Shown here: one piece after another, positions 63,692-64,000 of the stretch
Position numbering within the stretch: the stretch's first letter is position 1
How the letters are laid out: every line of letters begins with the position of its first letter
Assembly: GCF_030238365.1 (NCBI RefSeq)
Contig: NZ_JASSOT010000063.1
Location: forward strand, 1-64,000
DNA length: 64,000 nt
Origin: Lelliottia wanjuensis
GTDB lineage: Bacteria > Pseudomonadota > Gammaproteobacteria > Enterobacterales > Enterobacteriaceae
Reading direction: 5' to 3'
Notes under the pieces: model-generated
Databases searched by the model: none
What the model saw: the letters and a program-made list of their open reading frames with translations, nothing else
Told to the model about the DNA's origin: nothing
Position numbers and translations under genes: made by a program

Positions 63692-64000
63692 TTACGCCGT
63701 CGCGTCTTCGGTCAGCAGCGCGAACGTCAGCGCCACCGGCGTGACGGACTGCAAATACTCCGCCGTGATGTCGCCAAACAGCTCGCGCACCATCACGCCC
63801 TGCGGGGTGATATCCATCACCGCCATATCGCTGTAGATGCGGTCGATGCAGGCCATCCCGGTCAGGGGATAGGTGCATTGCTCGACGATTTTGCACTCGC
63901 CCTTTTTGGTCAGATGTTCGGTCATCACGAACACTTTTTTGGCCCCGATCGCCAGGTCCATCGCCCCGCCAACGGCAGGAATGGCGGACGGCGCGCCGGT
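63692..64000 (-). CDS. pcaJ: 3-oxoadipate CoA-transferase subunit B, partial
   Basis: The C-terminal 102 codons of a CoA-transferase family I beta subunit: AVGGAMDLAIGAKKVFVMTEHLTKKGECKIVEQCTYPLTGMACIDRIYSDMAVMDITPQG. With pcaD and cat genes next to it, it most likely transfers CoA from succinyl-CoA to 3-oxoadipate, paired with pcaI beyond the window. An acetoacetate-type transferase is the alternative by sequence alone. The start is outside the window. Confidence 0.85.
   Translation of the reverse strand, partial: TGAPSAIPAVGGAMDLAIGAKKVFVMTEHLTKKGECKIVEQCTYPLTGMACIDRIYSDMAVMDITPQGVMVRELFGDITAEYLQSVTPVALTFALLTEDATA

Overview
This window is chromosomal DNA from a member of the Enterobacteriaceae. 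The housekeeping block at the left end (kdsA-sirB1-sirB2-prmC-prfA-hemA, lolB-ispE-prs-dauA, ychH/pth-ychF) has the Escherichia/Enterobacter order and near-identical proteins. The chromosomal oqxR-oqxB-oqxA-rarA locus, the catechol cat/pca operon and many REP elements of the GCCGGGTGGCG...TTACCCGGCCTAC type point to Enterobacter or a close relative such as Lelliottia or Leclercia. The species cannot be fixed from the sequence alone.

Layout. 1-150: end of an IS481-like insertion sequence next to a broken REP. 214-5516: leftward cell-envelope, translation-termination and heme genes. 5727-10080: rightward lolB-ispE, prs and dauA. 10084-10782: a large non-coding structured repeat (copy A). 10848-13197: ychH, pth, ychF. 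13283-22606: a surface-adhesion block with a LuxR-type regulator, a c-di-GMP phosphodiesterase and an eight-gene chaperone-usher operon that has three chaperones and one usher. 22839-23273: repeat copy B. 23299-29107: an EvgS/EvgA phosphorelay with a divergent emrK-like gene that lacks its emrY partner. 29540-32980: an AT-rich acquired segment with an unknown 295-residue protein, a decayed tyrosine recombinase, a predicted YkuD-like cell-wall enzyme and a lipoprotein. 32982-38871: glutathione peroxidase, a 24-residue membrane peptide, a membrane protein, a SUOX-like periplasmic protein paired with a GGDEF-EAL enzyme, a chloramphenicol acetyltransferase and a GFA protein. 39207-45118: the OqxAB efflux pump with its Rrf2 repressor and AraC activator, interrupted by repeat copy C. 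45144-60339: assorted accessory metabolism (nitrilase, SOS gene yebG, two RibD/DHFR-like reductases, regulators, YdeP-type molybdoenzyme, AzlCD exporter, desaturase). 60536-64000: catechol ortho-cleavage operon pcaJ-pcaD-catB-catC-catA, running off the right edge.

How genes may work together. EvgAS is the acid/drug-efflux two-component system of E. coli, where it controls emrKY and ydeP. Homologues of emrK and ydeP both occur here. The adhesion block has its own c-di-GMP phosphodiesterase, and a second c-di-GMP enzyme lies at 35.7 kb. OqxR, OqxA, OqxB and RarA form a self-contained efflux circuit. CatA, CatC, CatB, PcaD and PcaJ convert catechol towards succinyl-CoA and acetyl-CoA.

The most unusual feature is the three-copy, heavily folded, apparently non-coding element (copies A, B and C). 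It has nested inverted repeats, one copy with an internal domain missing and one truncated copy. I do not recognise it as a named repeat family.
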